Shown here in pieces: positions 16,480 to 25,526 of a DNA stretch of 64,000 bases. Each line of letters opens with the position of its first letter. Position 1 is the first letter of the stretch. The notes beneath the pieces are model-generated. The model was not told where the DNA came from and ran no database searches. It worked only from the letters and a program-made list of their open reading frames with translations. A program made the translations under genes and the position numbers. Source of the stretch: Thermoflexus hugenholtzii JAD2 (GTDB taxonomy: Bacteria; Chloroflexota; Anaerolineae; Thermoflexales; Thermoflexaceae); NCBI RefSeq assembly GCF_900187885.1, contig NZ_FYEK01000044.1, positions 186,001-250,000 on the forward strand. Reading direction: 5' to 3'.

Positions 16480-16818
16480 TTACCGCTCCCGACGGGCCTG
16501 GCATTCCAAGCAGAAGGCGGCGAAGGGGAGGGCCTTCAGCCGGGCGACCTCAATCGGCCGGCCGCAGTCCTGGCAGATCCCATACGTGCCCTCCTCCATC
16601 CGTCGCAGGGCGGCTTCCACCTCGCGCAGGCGGGCCTCCAGGTGGCGACGCAGGGTCACCCGGGTCGCCTGATCCATCACATCGGTGGCATCATCGGCCA
16701 TATGATCATGGTAGCCGATGCCCTCCGGCGCCCGGGCATCCAGGCGCGCCAGCTCCTCCCGCAAGCGGCTCCGCTCCTCCTCCAGCGCTTGACGCAGGGA
16801 CTCAAAAGGGATCGTCAT
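16480..16818 (-). CDS. DksA/TraR-type C4 zinc finger protein
   Basis: A 112-residue protein with an N-terminal coiled coil (FESLRQALEEERSRLREELA, about 5-80) and a C-terminal zinc finger: CQDCGRPIEVARLKALPFAA then FCLEC, a four-Cys CxxC...CxxC site. DksA-type proteins bind the secondary channel of RNA polymerase and work with ppGpp; shorter homologues in Gram-positive-type bacteria are less well understood. ATG 16818 follows AAAGGGGCGG; the eight upstream codons are probably leader. lspA lies 230 bp downstream on the same strand. Confidence 0.88.
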   Translation of the reverse strand: MTIPFESLRQALEEERSRLREELARLDARAPEGIGYHDHMADDATDVMDQATRVTLRRHLEARLREVEAALRRMEEGTYGICQDCGRPIEVARLKALPFAAFCLECQARRER

Positions 16819-17167
16819 CGGCCGCCCCTTTCTGTGCCACACAAGCCTGAGGATCAGACTTCTGGGATGCCTCGAAGGAGTTCGAATCCCAGAAAATTGT
16901 AAAACAAAACGGTGGATATGGATGCCAGGGAGCGGACCGCTGGATCGCCTGGATCAGATCCGTGCATGGCCCTACGAAGCCGAAGGACCTGCGGGGGAAA
17001 CCGGTGGGCTCCCCCCAGGATGGCGGCTGTGGTTTCTCCCTCCAGAGCGAAGGCGTCGATGTCAAAAAGATTTAACGATCCTTTTAAGAAACTGGGAAGG
17101 TCCCTTCACCCCGCTTTGGGGGGACGCCGGTAAGATGAGGGTGGAATCTCGGAGAAGGAGGCTGCAT
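16819..17167. other. intergenic region with a strong compound hairpin
   Basis: No gene is supported in these 349 bp. A compound hairpin lies at 16860-16894: TTCTGGGAT (16860-16868) pairs with ATCCCAGAA (16886-16894), and inside it TCGAA pairs with TTCGA. On the minus strand it sits in the leader of the DksA-like gene. On + the segment GGAGTTCGAATCCC also resembles a tRNA T-arm, though no full tRNA fits. The remainder has only weak AT-rich patches near 16895-16915 and 17060-17095. Confidence 0.5.
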
Positions 17168-17341
17168 ATGGAGACAGTGGTGCAGATCGATGAGCGGCTC
17201 CGGCAGCTCCGGGAGGAGCTCACCCGGATGGTGCGCAACGGGGAGGATGAGGAGGGGCTCCGCTTGCGACGCATGCTGGCGGAGCTGGAGCGCCTGGAGG
17301 CGCTGCGTCGGGAGCTGCGGGCGTGGCGCCAGGCGGCATGA
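17168..17341 (+). CDS. small coiled-coil protein
   Basis: A 57-residue, very charged helical protein (METVVQIDERLRQLREEL, then ELERLEALRRELRAWRQ) with heptad-like Leu spacing, so a coiled coil. ATG 17168 is preceded by AAGGAGG. No family recognised. The next small gene starts 34 bp downstream in the same direction, and the two are probably cotranscribed. Confidence 0.6.
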   Translation: METVVQIDERLRQLREELTRMVRNGEDEEGLRLRRMLAELERLEALRRELRAWRQAA

Positions 17342-17375
17342 TCGGTTCCGATCGCCGATGACCCGGGAGGGAAAG

Positions 17376-17711
17376 ATGCGCCCCTCGGTAGCGGAGGAGT
17401 TCGCGGAGTGCCTGCCGGCGTGGAGCCGGCTGCAGCACCGGCCGGAGGGCCTGCAGCCCGGCTATGCGGATCTGGCCGATCTGCTGTTCGCCCTGGACTC
17501 CGGCTGGGAGATCGATCCGCCGGTTTATGCCTATCAGGAGACAGGCTGGCGTCCTTACTACCATATCCTTCTCAAGCGCGAGGGGCGCTACGTGCTGCTG
17601 AGCCTGCCGGACACGGAGGCCCTCCGCGCGTTCCTGAAGGAGAACGGGATCCGCGTGGAGGTGCGCTCCACGGGCTCTCCAGCGCGCCGGGGGAAGCGAG
17701 ATTCGAGGTAG
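17376..17711 (+). CDS. hypothetical protein
   Basis: A 111-residue soluble protein starting MRPSVAEEFAECLPAWSRLQ. ATG 17376 has GGGAGG at ideal distance; an ATG 18 bp earlier lacks one. The middle alternates aromatic and acidic residues (VYAYQETGWRPYYHILLKRE) and the C-terminus is basic. No membrane segment or known motif. It lies between the coiled-coil gene and the pst locus; function unknown. Confidence 0.65.
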   Translation: MRPSVAEEFAECLPAWSRLQHRPEGLQPGYADLADLLFALDSGWEIDPPVYAYQETGWRPYYHILLKREGRYVLLSLPDTEALRAFLKENGIRVEVRSTGSPARRGKRDSR

Positions 17712-17834
17712 ATCTCCTCTCGCCGGGCCGGGTCGTCGCGCCGCGCATGCGGAGAAGCGATGGCTTGGCGCGGGGAGAAGAGGCGCCCGAACTCCCTCCC
17801 CGATCCACCACATCTAACTGATGGGAGGTGTGTG

Positions 17835-18920
17835 ATGAAATGGCGTTCTGTTCTCAGCAAGGCTGCGGCTTTGCTGGTGATCGCGGCGGTGGCGTGTCAG
17901 GCGGCGCCCACCCCTGCCCCGACGGCTCCTTCTCAAGCCCAAGCTCCCAGCCCGACCGCTCCTGCCCCAGCCCAGGCTCCTACCCCCACTCAGGGGCCTG
18001 CCCGCCTGAGCGGCGAGATTAAGATCGATGGATCCTCCACCGTCTACCCGATCACGGAGGCGGTCGCGGAGGAGTTCCAGAAGGCCAACCCCGACGTGAA
18101 GGTGGTGGTGGGGATCTCCGGCACCGGCGGGGGTTTCAAGAAGTTCTGCAACGGGGAGACGGACATCTCGAACGCTTCGCGTCCCATCGTGCAGAAGGAG
18201 ATCGACACCTGCGCCCAGAACGGCATTGAATATATCGAGCTCCCGGTGGCCTATGACGCCCTCTCAGTGGTGGTCAACCCCCAGAACGACTGGGCCGCTT
18301 GCATGACCGTGGCGGAGTTGAAGAAGATCTGGGAGCCGGATGCCCAGGGGAAGATCACCCGCTGGAACCAGGTGCGGCCGGAGTGGCCGGACGCCCCCCT
18401 CAACCTCTACGGCGCGGGCACGGACAGTGGGACCTTCGACTATTTCACCGAGGCCATCGTGGGCAAGGCCAAGTCGAGCCGGGGCGACTACACCGCCAGC
18501 GAGGACGACAACGTCCTGGTGCAGGGGGTGGCCAACGATCAATACGCCCTGGGGTATTTCGGCCTCGCCTACTACTTCGAGAACCAGGACAAACTGAAGG
18601 CGGTTGCCATTGACAACGGGAAGGGCTGTGTGCTCCCCTCGGAGGAGACGGTGCGGGATGGAACTTACCAGCCCCTCTCCCGCCCCCTCTTCATCTACGT
18701 GAACCGCAAGGCCGTGGATCGCCCGGAGGTGGAGGCTTTCGTTCGGTTCTACCTCGAAAAGGGCCCCGCCCTGGTCAAGCAGGTCGGATACGTCCCGTTG
18801 CCGGATACGGTTTACCAGCTGGCCCTGAAGCGCTTCGAGGCTCGCAAGGTGGGGACCTTGTTTAAGGGCGAGCCCCCGGTGGGGCTGTCGATCGAGGACC
18901 TGTTGAAAGTGGAGCAGTGA
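17835..18920 (+). CDS. pstS: phosphate ABC transporter, substrate-binding lipoprotein
   Basis: A 361-residue lipoprotein that captures inorganic phosphate outside the cell for PstCAB. It has a lipoprotein signal with lipobox AVAC, a Pro/Thr/Ala linker to about residue 55, then the PstS fold. Phosphate-contact motifs are [39 protein letters not shown] and [12 protein letters not shown]. The ATG has GGGAGGTGTGTG before it. It opens the pstS-C-A-B-(arsC-phoU) operon; a hairpin separates it from pstC. Confidence 0.96.
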   Translation: MKWRSVLSKAAALLVIAAVACQAAPTPAPTAPSQAQAPSPTAPAPAQAPTPTQGPARLSGEIKIDGSSTVYPITEAVAEEFQKANPDVKVVVGISGTGGGFKKFCNGETDISNASRPIVQKEIDTCAQNGIEYIELPVAYDALSVVVNPQNDWAACMTVAELKKIWEPDAQGKITRWNQVRPEWPDAPLNLYGAGTDSGTFDYFTEAIVGKAKSSRGDYTASEDDNVLVQGVANDQYALGYFGLAYYFENQDKLKAVAIDNGKGCVLPSEETVRDGTYQPLSRPLFIYVNRKAVDRPEVEAFVRFYLEKGPALVKQVGYVPLPDTVYQLALKRFEARKVGTLFKGEPPVGLSIEDLLKVEQ

Positions 18921-18976
18921 AGCCTTCCGGAGGTCCGGGAACGGCCCGGATTGCCTATACTTGATAGAGGGTATGG

Positions 18977-19004
18977 GGGGCGGCGTCCCCAAAGGCGCCG
19001 CCCC
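18977..19004 (+). promoter_or_regulatory. intercistronic hairpin between pstS and pstC
   Basis: GGGGCGGCG (18977-18985) pairs with CGCCGCCCC (18996-19004). No T-tract follows, so it is more likely an RNA-stabilising or attenuating stem that keeps PstS in excess over the membrane parts (inference). Confidence 0.5.
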
Positions 19005-19037
19005 TCGCACGATCCTCCGCTCGTGGAGCCAAGATCG

Positions 19038-19985
19038 ATGGGATTGACCGCTCGCTCGGTAGTGGAGATCTCTACGGCCCGTCTCCAGAGGGGCATGGCG
19101 GCCCGCTGGCGGGAATGGGGGGAGCTGGCCGTCCAGGCCCTTCTGTTCTTCGCGGCCATGGTCTCCGTCTTCACCACCATCGGCATCGTCGCCGTCCTCC
19201 TGGTGGAGGCCCTCCCCTTCTTCCAGCAGGTCTCTCTGAAGGAGTTCCTGCTGGATCCCCAGTGGACGCCGCTGTTCGCCCAGAAACATTTCGGGATCAT
19301 GCCGCTGGTGGCGGGAACGTTCCTCACCTCGGCGGTGGCCGTGGCCCTGGCTATGCCGGTGGGGCTGCTGAGCGCGATCTACCTTAGCGAATACGCCTCG
19401 CCGCGAGTCCGGGCTGTCTTAAAGCCCGCCCTGGAGATCCTGGCCGGCATCCCCACCGTGGTCTACGGATACTTCGCGTTGCTCACCGTCACGCCCCTTC
19501 TGAAGCGGATCATCCCGGATCTGGAGACCTTCAACGCCCTCAGCGCCGGCCTGACCATGGGCGTGATGATCATCCCCCTGATCTCCTCCCTGAGCGAGGA
19601 CGCCCTGTATGCGGTCCCTTCTTCGCTGCGGGAGGCGGCCTACGCCCTGGGCGCCACGCGCCTGGAGGTGGCGGTGCGCGTGGTGATCCCGGCAGCCCTC
19701 TCCGGGATCGTGGCCTCGTTCATCCTGGCGGCCTCCCGCGCCGTCGGGGAGACGATGATTGTGGCCATCGCCGCCGGGCAGCGACCGACGCTGACCCTGG
19801 ATCCCCGGCGGGCGATCGAGACGATGACCGCTTATATCGTCCAGGTCAGCCTGGGGGACACCCCTCACGGCACCCTGGAGTTCCGCACGATCTTCGCGGT
19901 GGGCCTGGTGCTTTTCCTGATCACCCTGGTTCTGAACCTGATTGCCATACGGATCATCGAGCGCTATCGGGAGGTTTATCGGTAG
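19038..19985 (+). CDS. pstC: phosphate ABC transporter, permease PstC
   Basis: A 315-residue membrane protein with six membrane helices, one half of the phosphate channel. The coupling loop to PstB is recognisable ([20 protein letters not shown], then [20 protein letters not shown] and [13 protein letters not shown]). ATG 19038 is preferred over the upstream ATG at 18951, which would read through the intercistronic hairpin. pstA starts 15 bp after the stop. Confidence 0.95.
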   Translation: MGLTARSVVEISTARLQRGMAARWREWGELAVQALLFFAAMVSVFTTIGIVAVLLVEALPFFQQVSLKEFLLDPQWTPLFAQKHFGIMPLVAGTFLTSAVAVALAMPVGLLSAIYLSEYASPRVRAVLKPALEILAGIPTVVYGYFALLTVTPLLKRIIPDLETFNALSAGLTMGVMIIPLISSLSEDALYAVPSSLREAAYALGATRLEVAVRVVIPAALSGIVASFILAASRAVGETMIVAIAAGQRPTLTLDPRRAIETMTAYIVQVSLGDTPHGTLEFRTIFAVGLVLFLITLVLNLIAIRIIERYREVYR

Positions 19986-20000
19986 GCCGGAGGTGCGCGC

Positions 20001-20858
20001 ATGGGACATCGGCAACGGCGGGAGCTGTTAGGGAAGCTGTTCGAGGGGATCGCGCTGGCAGCCACGGTCTTCGGCTTGCTGGTCCTCGCCTTCCTGCTGC
20101 TCGACGTGGCCCGCCGGGGGCTGGGGGTGCTCTCCTGGTCCTTCCTCACTTCCTATCCCTCCCGGTTCCCGGAGCAGGCGGGGATCCGCTCCGCGCTGCT
20201 GGGGACCGTCTGGGTCATCCCGCTGACGGCGCTCTTCGCGGTGCCCCTGGGGGTGGCCGCCGCCATCTACCTGGAGGAATACGCGCCCCGCAACCGGCTG
20301 ACCCGGCTCATCGAGCTGAACATCAACAACCTGGCCGGCGTGCCTTCGATCATTTACGGCCTGCTGGGGCTGGAGCTGTTCGTCCGGGCGATGCGGCTGG
20401 AGCGCAGCATCCTGGCCGGCGCCCTCACCCTCAGCCTGCTCATCCTGCCCATCCTGATCACCGCCTCCCGGGAGGCGCTGCGGGCGGTTCCGATGAGCCT
20501 GCGGGAGGCCGCCTTCGCCCTGGGGGCCACCCGCTGGCAGGTGATTCGCCATCAGGTGCTGCCGGTGGCCTTCCCCGGCATCCTCACCGGGATGATCCTG
20601 GCCCTCTCCCGGGCCATCGGGGAGACGGCCCCGCTGATCACCATCGGGGCCTTGACCTTCATCGCCTTCGATCCTAAGAGCCCCTTCGATAAGTTCACGG
20701 TGCTCCCGATCCAGATCTTCAACTGGGTCTCTCGACCCCAGGCGGGCTTCCACGCCCGCGCAGCGGGGGCCATCCTGGTGTTGCTGGCGGCTTTGCTGTC
20801 GATGAACGGGCTGGCCATTTACCTCCGCTATCGCTCGCAGCGGCGCTATCAGTGGTGA
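20001..20858 (+). CDS. pstA: phosphate ABC transporter, permease PstA
   Basis: A 285-residue membrane protein, the second half of the phosphate channel. Six hydrophobic segments; conserved signatures [33 protein letters not shown] and [17 protein letters not shown] are those of PstA. ATG 20001 follows GGAGGTGCGCGC. It ends 10 bp before pstB. Confidence 0.95.
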   Translation: MGHRQRRELLGKLFEGIALAATVFGLLVLAFLLLDVARRGLGVLSWSFLTSYPSRFPEQAGIRSALLGTVWVIPLTALFAVPLGVAAAIYLEEYAPRNRLTRLIELNINNLAGVPSIIYGLLGLELFVRAMRLERSILAGALTLSLLILPILITASREALRAVPMSLREAAFALGATRWQVIRHQVLPVAFPGILTGMILALSRAIGETAPLITIGALTFIAFDPKSPFDKFTVLPIQIFNWVSRPQAGFHARAAGAILVLLAALLSMNGLAIYLRYRSQRRYQW

Positions 20859-20868
20859 GGGGGAACAT

Positions 20869-21642
20869 ATGGAGGAGATCGTCCTGGAGACGCAGAACCT
20901 CACCGTCTACTACGACGGCCGTCCGGCCATCGAGGGGATCTCCATGAAGATCCCCCGCCGGCGGATCACGGCGATCATCGGACCCTCCGGGTGCGGCAAA
21001 AGCACCCTGCTGCGTTGCTTCAACCGGATGAACGACCTCATCCCCTCCGCCCGCGTGACCGGCCGGGTCCTGTTTGAGGGCCTTGACCTCTACAGCTCGG
21101 ATGTGGATGTGGTGGAGGTGCGGCGGCGCATCGGGATGGTCTTCCAGAAGCCGAATCCCTTCCCCAAGAGCATTTATGAGAACGTGGCCTTCGGCCCGCG
21201 CATCCAAGGAATCCGGGACCGGCGCAAGCTGGATGAGATCGTGGAGCGCTGTCTGCGGGCGGCGGCCCTGTGGGACGAGGTCAAGGACAAGCTGCACCAG
21301 AACGCCCTGACCCTCTCCGGCGGCCAGCAGCAGCGCCTGTGCATCGCCCGGGCCCTGGCCACCGAACCCGAGGTGCTGCTGATGGACGAGCCGGCCTCCG
21401 CCTTGGACCCCATCGCCACCATGAAGATCGAGGATCTGATGCGGGAGCTGGCCCGGGAATACACCATCGTGATCGTCACCCACAACATGCAGCAGGCCGC
21501 CCGGGTGAGCGATTACACGGCCTTCATGCTGGCCGGGGAGGATCGGGTAGGACGGCTCATCGAGTTCGGGCCCACCCAGCAGATCTTCACCCGCCCGCGG
21601 GATCGACGCACGGAGGACTACATCACCGGACGGTTCGGATGA
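20869..21642 (+). CDS. pstB: phosphate ABC transporter, ATPase PstB
   Basis: A 257-residue ATPase driving phosphate import. Walker [11 protein letters not shown]-loop [19 protein letters not shown] (diagnostic of PstB), signature [16 protein letters not shown], Walker [14 protein letters not shown] and H-loop IVTHNMQQA are all intact. Start ATG follows GAGGGGGAACAT. The next ORF begins 9 bp downstream. Confidence 0.97.
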   Translation: MEEIVLETQNLTVYYDGRPAIEGISMKIPRRRITAIIGPSGCGKSTLLRCFNRMNDLIPSARVTGRVLFEGLDLYSSDVDVVEVRRRIGMVFQKPNPFPKSIYENVAFGPRIQGIRDRRKLDEIVERCLRAAALWDEVKDKLHQNALTLSGGQQQRLCIARALATEPEVLLMDEPASALDPIATMKIEDLMRELAREYTIVIVTHNMQQAARVSDYTAFMLAGEDRVGRLIEFGPTQQIFTRPRDRRTEDYITGRFG

Positions 21643-21651
21643 GGAGGGTGG

Positions 21652-22821
21652 ATGAGCTCGCGGAAGCCGCGCGTGCTGGTGCTGTGCACCGGGAACGCTG
21701 CCCGCAGCCAGATGGCGGAGGGGCTGATCCGCGCCGCCCTGGGGGACCGGGTGGAGGTCTTCTCCGCCGGGACCCATCCGGCCGGCTACGTGCACCCGAT
21801 GGCCATCCAAGTGATGCGGGAGATCGGGATCGACATCTCCGGCCAGCGCAGCAAATCGCTGTCCGAGTTCATCGGACAACCCTTCGATCTGGTCCTCACG
21901 GTCTGCGACGATGCGGCCGAGGAGTGCCCCGTCTGGCCCGGCCAGGGCGAGCGGATGCACATCGGTTATCCCGACCCCGGCCGGCGGGCCTGGGACGAGG
22001 AAGGGATGCTGGAGGAGTTCCGCGAGGTCCGGGATCGGATGCGGGAGGAGCTGCTCCCGGCCCTGCGGCGCTGGCTGGAGCGATGGGAGCCGGAGCAGAG
22101 GATGCTTGACCGGGCGCCGGCCGGGGATTACCATACGGGCGCCAGGTCCGGGAAGGAGGGGCTGATGCAGGCGCGAGTGATGCTGGAGCGCGATCTGAGC
22201 GCTATCCGTCAGGATGTGCTGCGGCTGGGGGGGATGGTGGAGCAGGCCATCGATCGCTGCATCGAAGCCCTGAAGCGGCTGGACGTGGGGATGGCCCGGG
22301 AGATCATCGCCTTCGATGAGGAGATCAACCGGATGCGCTATCAGATCGAAGAGGCATGCCTGGAAACCATCGCCACCCAGCAGCCGATGGCCAGCGATCT
22401 GCGGGCCATCATCGCCGCCATGTTCTGCGCCACCAACCTGGAGCGCATGGGCGATCACGCCAAGAGCATCGCCAAGCTCACCATCGAGATGGCCGACGAA
22501 CCCCTGCTCAAGCCGCTCATCGACATCCCCCGCATGGCCCAGATCGCCAAGGAGATGTTGCGGCAGGTCCTGGAAGCCTATGTGGAGCAGGATGCGGAGA
22601 AGGCCCGCGCGGCCGTGGCCCGGGACGACGAGGTGGACGCGCTGGACGAGCAGGTCTACCGGGAGCTGATCACGTATATGATGCAGGACCCGCGGACGAT
22701 CTTCCGGGCCACCCGCCTGCTCTGGATCTCCCACAACCTGGAGCGCATCGCGGACCGGGTGACCAACATCGCAGAGCGGGTGATCTTCATGGTCACCGGG
22801 GAGCTGCAGGAGCTGAACTGA
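21652..22821 (+). CDS. fused arsenate reductase-like (ArsC) domain and PhoU domain
   Basis: One 389-residue ORF joins two proteins. Residues 1-140 are a low-molecular-weight phosphatase/thioredoxin-type ArsC domain: VLVLCTGNAARSQMAEG with nucleophile Cys12, then TVCDDAAEECPVWPG with Cys85 and Cys92, the spacing of the redox pair. Residues 172-389 are a full PhoU (MQARVMLERDLSAIRQDVLR, FCATNLERMGDHAKSIAKL, WISHNLERIADRVTNIAER), the regulator of Pst. Residues 145-171 (MLDRAPAGDYHTGARSGKEG) look like translated intergenic DNA: they encode a promoter-like motif and an AAGGAGG just before ATG 22165 (Met172). So PhoU may also be made alone. Either a true fusion or two genes that lost the stop between them. 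Confidence 0.88.
   Translation: MSSRKPRVLVLCTGNAARSQMAEGLIRAALGDRVEVFSAGTHPAGYVHPMAIQVMREIGIDISGQRSKSLSEFIGQPFDLVLTVCDDAAEECPVWPGQGERMHIGYPDPGRRAWDEEGMLEEFREVRDRMREELLPALRRWLERWEPEQRMLDRAPAGDYHTGARSGKEGLMQARVMLERDLSAIRQDVLRLGGMVEQAIDRCIEALKRLDVGMAREIIAFDEEINRMRYQIEEACLETIATQQPMASDLRAIIAAMFCATNLERMGDHAKSIAKLTIEMADEPLLKPLIDIPRMAQIAKEMLRQVLEAYVEQDAEKARAAVARDDEVDALDEQVYRELITYMMQDPRTIFRATRLLWISHNLERIADRVTNIAERVIFMVTGELQELN
22106..22134 (+). promoter_or_regulatory. promoter-like motif inside the arsC-phoU ORF
   Basis: TTGACC (22106-22111), a 17-base spacer and TACCAT (22129-22134) precede an AAGGAGG Shine-Dalgarno (22152-22158) and ATG 22165. Together they could start a separate phoU message and protein from within the longer ORF. 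Confidence 0.5.
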
Positions 22822-22921
22822 GCCCGGGCGAGGCAAGGGGTATAAGACAGGCGTTCTCCCTGAAAGACGAGCCAGGAGCGCTTATCTTCCGAAGGCGTTC
22901 TCTCGGGAACGCATTACGCGC

Positions 22922-23536
22922 ATGGCCTTCCGCCGGCCTCAGGGGACCCGGAGAGCGGTTGCCGGGGAGAGCAAGCGGAGTGGAATCCGCCCCCGGCGTT
23001 TCCCTTTTTTGTTGTATCAGCGGCTGGCTCGCATGTATCGAGGCCCCGCGTGGTGGATCGCGCTCCTGGCCCTCGGGCTGTATTATCTCCCCCTGATCGC
23101 TGAGGTCGATTATCCCTGGCCTCCGGAACAGGACGCCCTGTTGCTGATCCTGGCGGGAGCCGCCCTGGGGGTCTGGCTGGTCCCGGAGATCGGCAGCCGG
23201 CTCTCCGGGGTGGAGCCCCGCCCGGAGGCCCTGATCTTCCGGGCCCCCTTCTTCGCGCTCCGGGTCTCCTACCGTCGGATCCGCGCCACCCGCCCCACCC
23301 GTTTCTCGGAGATCTTCCCACGCCTCCCCTTTCGCCACCGACGGTGGGTGGAGCCTTTTTACGACCACACGGTGCTGGTGATCGAGACCGCCGGCTACCC
23401 CATCCCCACCCGTTGGATCCGCTGGCTGCTGGGCCCTTATCTCTGCCTGCCTGAGGGCACCGGCTTCGTCTGCCTGGTCTCCGATTGGATGGCCCTGAGC
23501 CGGACGATCGATCACTACCGGGAGCAGCATCGCTAA
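22922..23536 (+). CDS. hypothetical membrane protein
   Basis: A protein of up to 204 residues with two hydrophobic segments (WWIALLALGLYYLPLIA and DALLLILAGAALGVWLVP) followed by a soluble part that looks like a bacterial PH-like/DUF304 fold (ALIFRAPFFALRVSYRRIRA ... DHTVLVIETAGY). Start is uncertain: ATG 22922 has no SD, and ATG 23033 (MYRGPAWW) would give a shorter protein that starts right at the first helix. Family not recognised. Confidence 0.65.
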   Translation: MAFRRPQGTRRAVAGESKRSGIRPRRFPFLLYQRLARMYRGPAWWIALLALGLYYLPLIAEVDYPWPPEQDALLLILAGAALGVWLVPEIGSRLSGVEPRPEALIFRAPFFALRVSYRRIRATRPTRFSEIFPRLPFRHRRWVEPFYDHTVLVIETAGYPIPTRWIRWLLGPYLCLPEGTGFVCLVSDWMALSRTIDHYREQHR

Positions 23537-23582
23537 AATGGAAGGTGGAGAATCCACCTCTCTCCTCGAGGAGCGCAAAGGG

Positions 23583-24935
23583 ATGTCGGTCGAAAAGGAA
23601 GAGCATGCCCTTCGCCGGGATGCCCTGCAGATCCTGCACGCGGCCCTGGGCGCGGTGGACCCGAGCGCTGCGGTCCGCCGGCACGTCCGCCGGGAGGGGA
23701 ACCAGCTCCTCATCGGGGGGGAGCGCTTCGACCTGGAGCGCTACCGTCACGTGTTCGTGCTGGCCTTGGGCAAGGCCGCCTACCCGATGGCCTATGCCCT
23801 GCAGGTGCTGCTGGGCAGCCGCCTCGATCGGGGAGTCCTGGTGACCAAATACGGGCACCTGGCCGCCGCCCTCGACGAGCGCTGGACGGTGGTCGAAGCC
23901 GGGCATCCGGTCCCAGACGAGAACAGCGTGCGGGGCGCCCAGGCCCTGGCTGCCCTAGCCGAACAAGCCGGGCCGGAGGACCTGATCCTCTGCGCCCTCA
24001 GCGGGGGAGGCTCCGCCCTGGCCACGTGGCCGGTGGAGGGCCTCAGCCTGAGCGATCTCCAGGCGGTGACGGACCTGCTGTTGCGGGCGGGGGCCACCAT
24101 CCACGAGCTGAACGCCGTGCGCAAGCATCTGGATCGGATCAAGGGGGGAGGGCTGGCCCGGTTCGCCTACCCGGCCACCGTGGTGACCCTGGTGCTCTCC
24201 GACGTCGTGGGCGATGATCTCTCGGTGATCGCCTCGGGACCTATGGCCGCCGATCCGTCGACCTTCCAGGATGCCTGGCGGGTGCTGAACCGCTACGGCC
24301 TGCTCGAGCGCGTCCCCCTGCCGGTGCGCCTTCACCTGGAGGCCGGGCTCCACGGGCGGATCCCTGAAACCCCGAAGCCCGGCGATGAGATCTTCCAGCG
24401 GGTGTTCCATCACATCATCGCCAGCAACCGCCTGGCCGCCCGCGCCGCTCTGGAGGAAGCGGCCCGCCTGGGCTATCATCCGCTTCTGCTCTCCACGTTC
24501 ATGGAAGGGGAGGCCCGCGAGGTCGCTCGGGTGATCGCCGCCATCGCCAAGGAGATCGCCGCCACGGACCAACCGGTCCCCCGCCCGGCCTGTGTCGTCT
24601 GGGGCGGCGAGACCACGGTCACCGTGCGCGGGAGCGGTCGGGGCGGACGGAACCAGGAGCTGGTGCTGGCAGCGGCCATCGCCCTGCAGGGCTGGCCGGA
24701 TTGCGTGGTGGCCTCCATGGGGACCGATGGGATCGATGGACCGACGGACGCGGCCGGCGCCCTGGCGGACGGCGAGAGTGTGCACCGGGCTTACCTCCTG
24801 GGCCTGGACGCGATGGCTCATCTGCATGCCAACGATGCCTACGCCTTCTTCGAGGCTCTGGGGGATCTGATCCGCACCGGGCCGACGGGGACCAACGTGA
24901 ACGACATCGGGGTGTTGCTGGTGGGCCCGAAGTGA
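23583..24935 (+). CDS. glycerate 2-kinase (MOFRL family)
   Basis: A 450-residue kinase that phosphorylates D-glycerate with ATP, normally to 2-phosphoglycerate, in serine, glyoxylate or sugar-acid breakdown. The N-terminal domain has LGKAAYPMAYALQ, EAGHPVPDENSVRGA, LCALSGGGSAL and ELNAVRKHLDRIKGGGLA; the C-terminal MOFRL domain has VWGGETTVTVRGSGRGGRNQ and MGTDGIDGPTDAAGA. ATG 23583 follows GAGGAG; the frame is open for 15 codons further upstream, without an SD. Stands alone between a membrane protein and mobB. Confidence 0.93.
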   Translation: MSVEKEEHALRRDALQILHAALGAVDPSAAVRRHVRREGNQLLIGGERFDLERYRHVFVLALGKAAYPMAYALQVLLGSRLDRGVLVTKYGHLAAALDERWTVVEAGHPVPDENSVRGAQALAALAEQAGPEDLILCALSGGGSALATWPVEGLSLSDLQAVTDLLLRAGATIHELNAVRKHLDRIKGGGLARFAYPATVVTLVLSDVVGDDLSVIASGPMAADPSTFQDAWRVLNRYGLLERVPLPVRLHLEAGLHGRIPETPKPGDEIFQRVFHHIIASNRLAARAALEEAARLGYHPLLLSTFMEGEAREVARVIAAIAKEIAATDQPVPRPACVVWGGETTVTVRGSGRGGRNQELVLAAAIALQGWPDCVVASMGTDGIDGPTDAAGALADGESVHRAYLLGLDAMAHLHANDAYAFFEALGDLIRTGPTGTNVNDIGVLLVGPK

Positions 24936-24983
24936 GCCGGGGCGCTGTTCCCCTCCTTCGGATCAAAACGTGGGAGATCCGCC

Positions 24984-25502
24984 ATGCGCCGTGCTTCTCC
25001 TCCCTGGATCTGCATCGTCGGAAGATCGGGCGCGGGAAAGACAACGGTCCTCGAGGGATTGGTGCGGATCTTCCGGGGATGGGGGCTCCGGGTGGGGACG
25101 ATCAAGCATGATCCCCACGGGGAGATGGAGTGGGATCAGGTCGGGAAGGACACGTGGCGGCATCGGGAGGCCGGAGCGGACCTGGTCATCGGCGTGACGC
25201 CGCGCTGGCTCTGGATCTCCCGGCGCCTCGAGTGCCCCCTCACCCTGCGTGACCTCGTTCAGGAGCTCCAGGGGGTGGATGTGATCCTCGTGGAAGGCTT
25301 CCACACGGAAGCCGCCCCCAAGGTGGAGGTGATGCGTTCGGAGACAGGGCTGGAGCCGGTGACCCAGCCAGGGGAGCGCTGGGCGATCGTATCGGATGTG
25401 CCCCTTGAGCTGGGGGCCCCCTGCTTCCGGTTTGGGGAGCTGGAGGAGCTGGCGCGGTTCCTGGCCCGGCGCCTGGGGTTGCCGGGAGCAACTCCCCGTT
25501 GA
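24984..25502 (+). CDS. mobB: molybdopterin-guanine dinucleotide biosynthesis protein MobB
   Basis: A 172-residue GTP-binding adapter in molybdenum cofactor maturation. P-loop GRSGAGKTTVLEGL, then TIKHDPHG, DTWRHREAGADLVIG and VDVILVEGFHTEAAPKVEV, all characteristic of MobB. Length is normal. moeA, another Moco gene, lies at 34704, so the pathway is split across the window. Confidence 0.95.
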   Translation: MRRASPPWICIVGRSGAGKTTVLEGLVRIFRGWGLRVGTIKHDPHGEMEWDQVGKDTWRHREAGADLVIGVTPRWLWISRRLECPLTLRDLVQELQGVDVILVEGFHTEAAPKVEVMRSETGLEPVTQPGERWAIVSDVPLELGAPCFRFGELEELARFLARRLGLPGATPR

Positions 25503-25526
25503 GGATGCGCCGTCCCCCTCATAGCC

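Noticed and set aside
20719-22836. Very long (705-codon) minus-strand ORF under the pst operon
   Set aside because: It is an antisense shadow caused by the GC-rich codon pattern of pstA, pstB and arsC-phoU, with His/Gly/Pro-rich translation.
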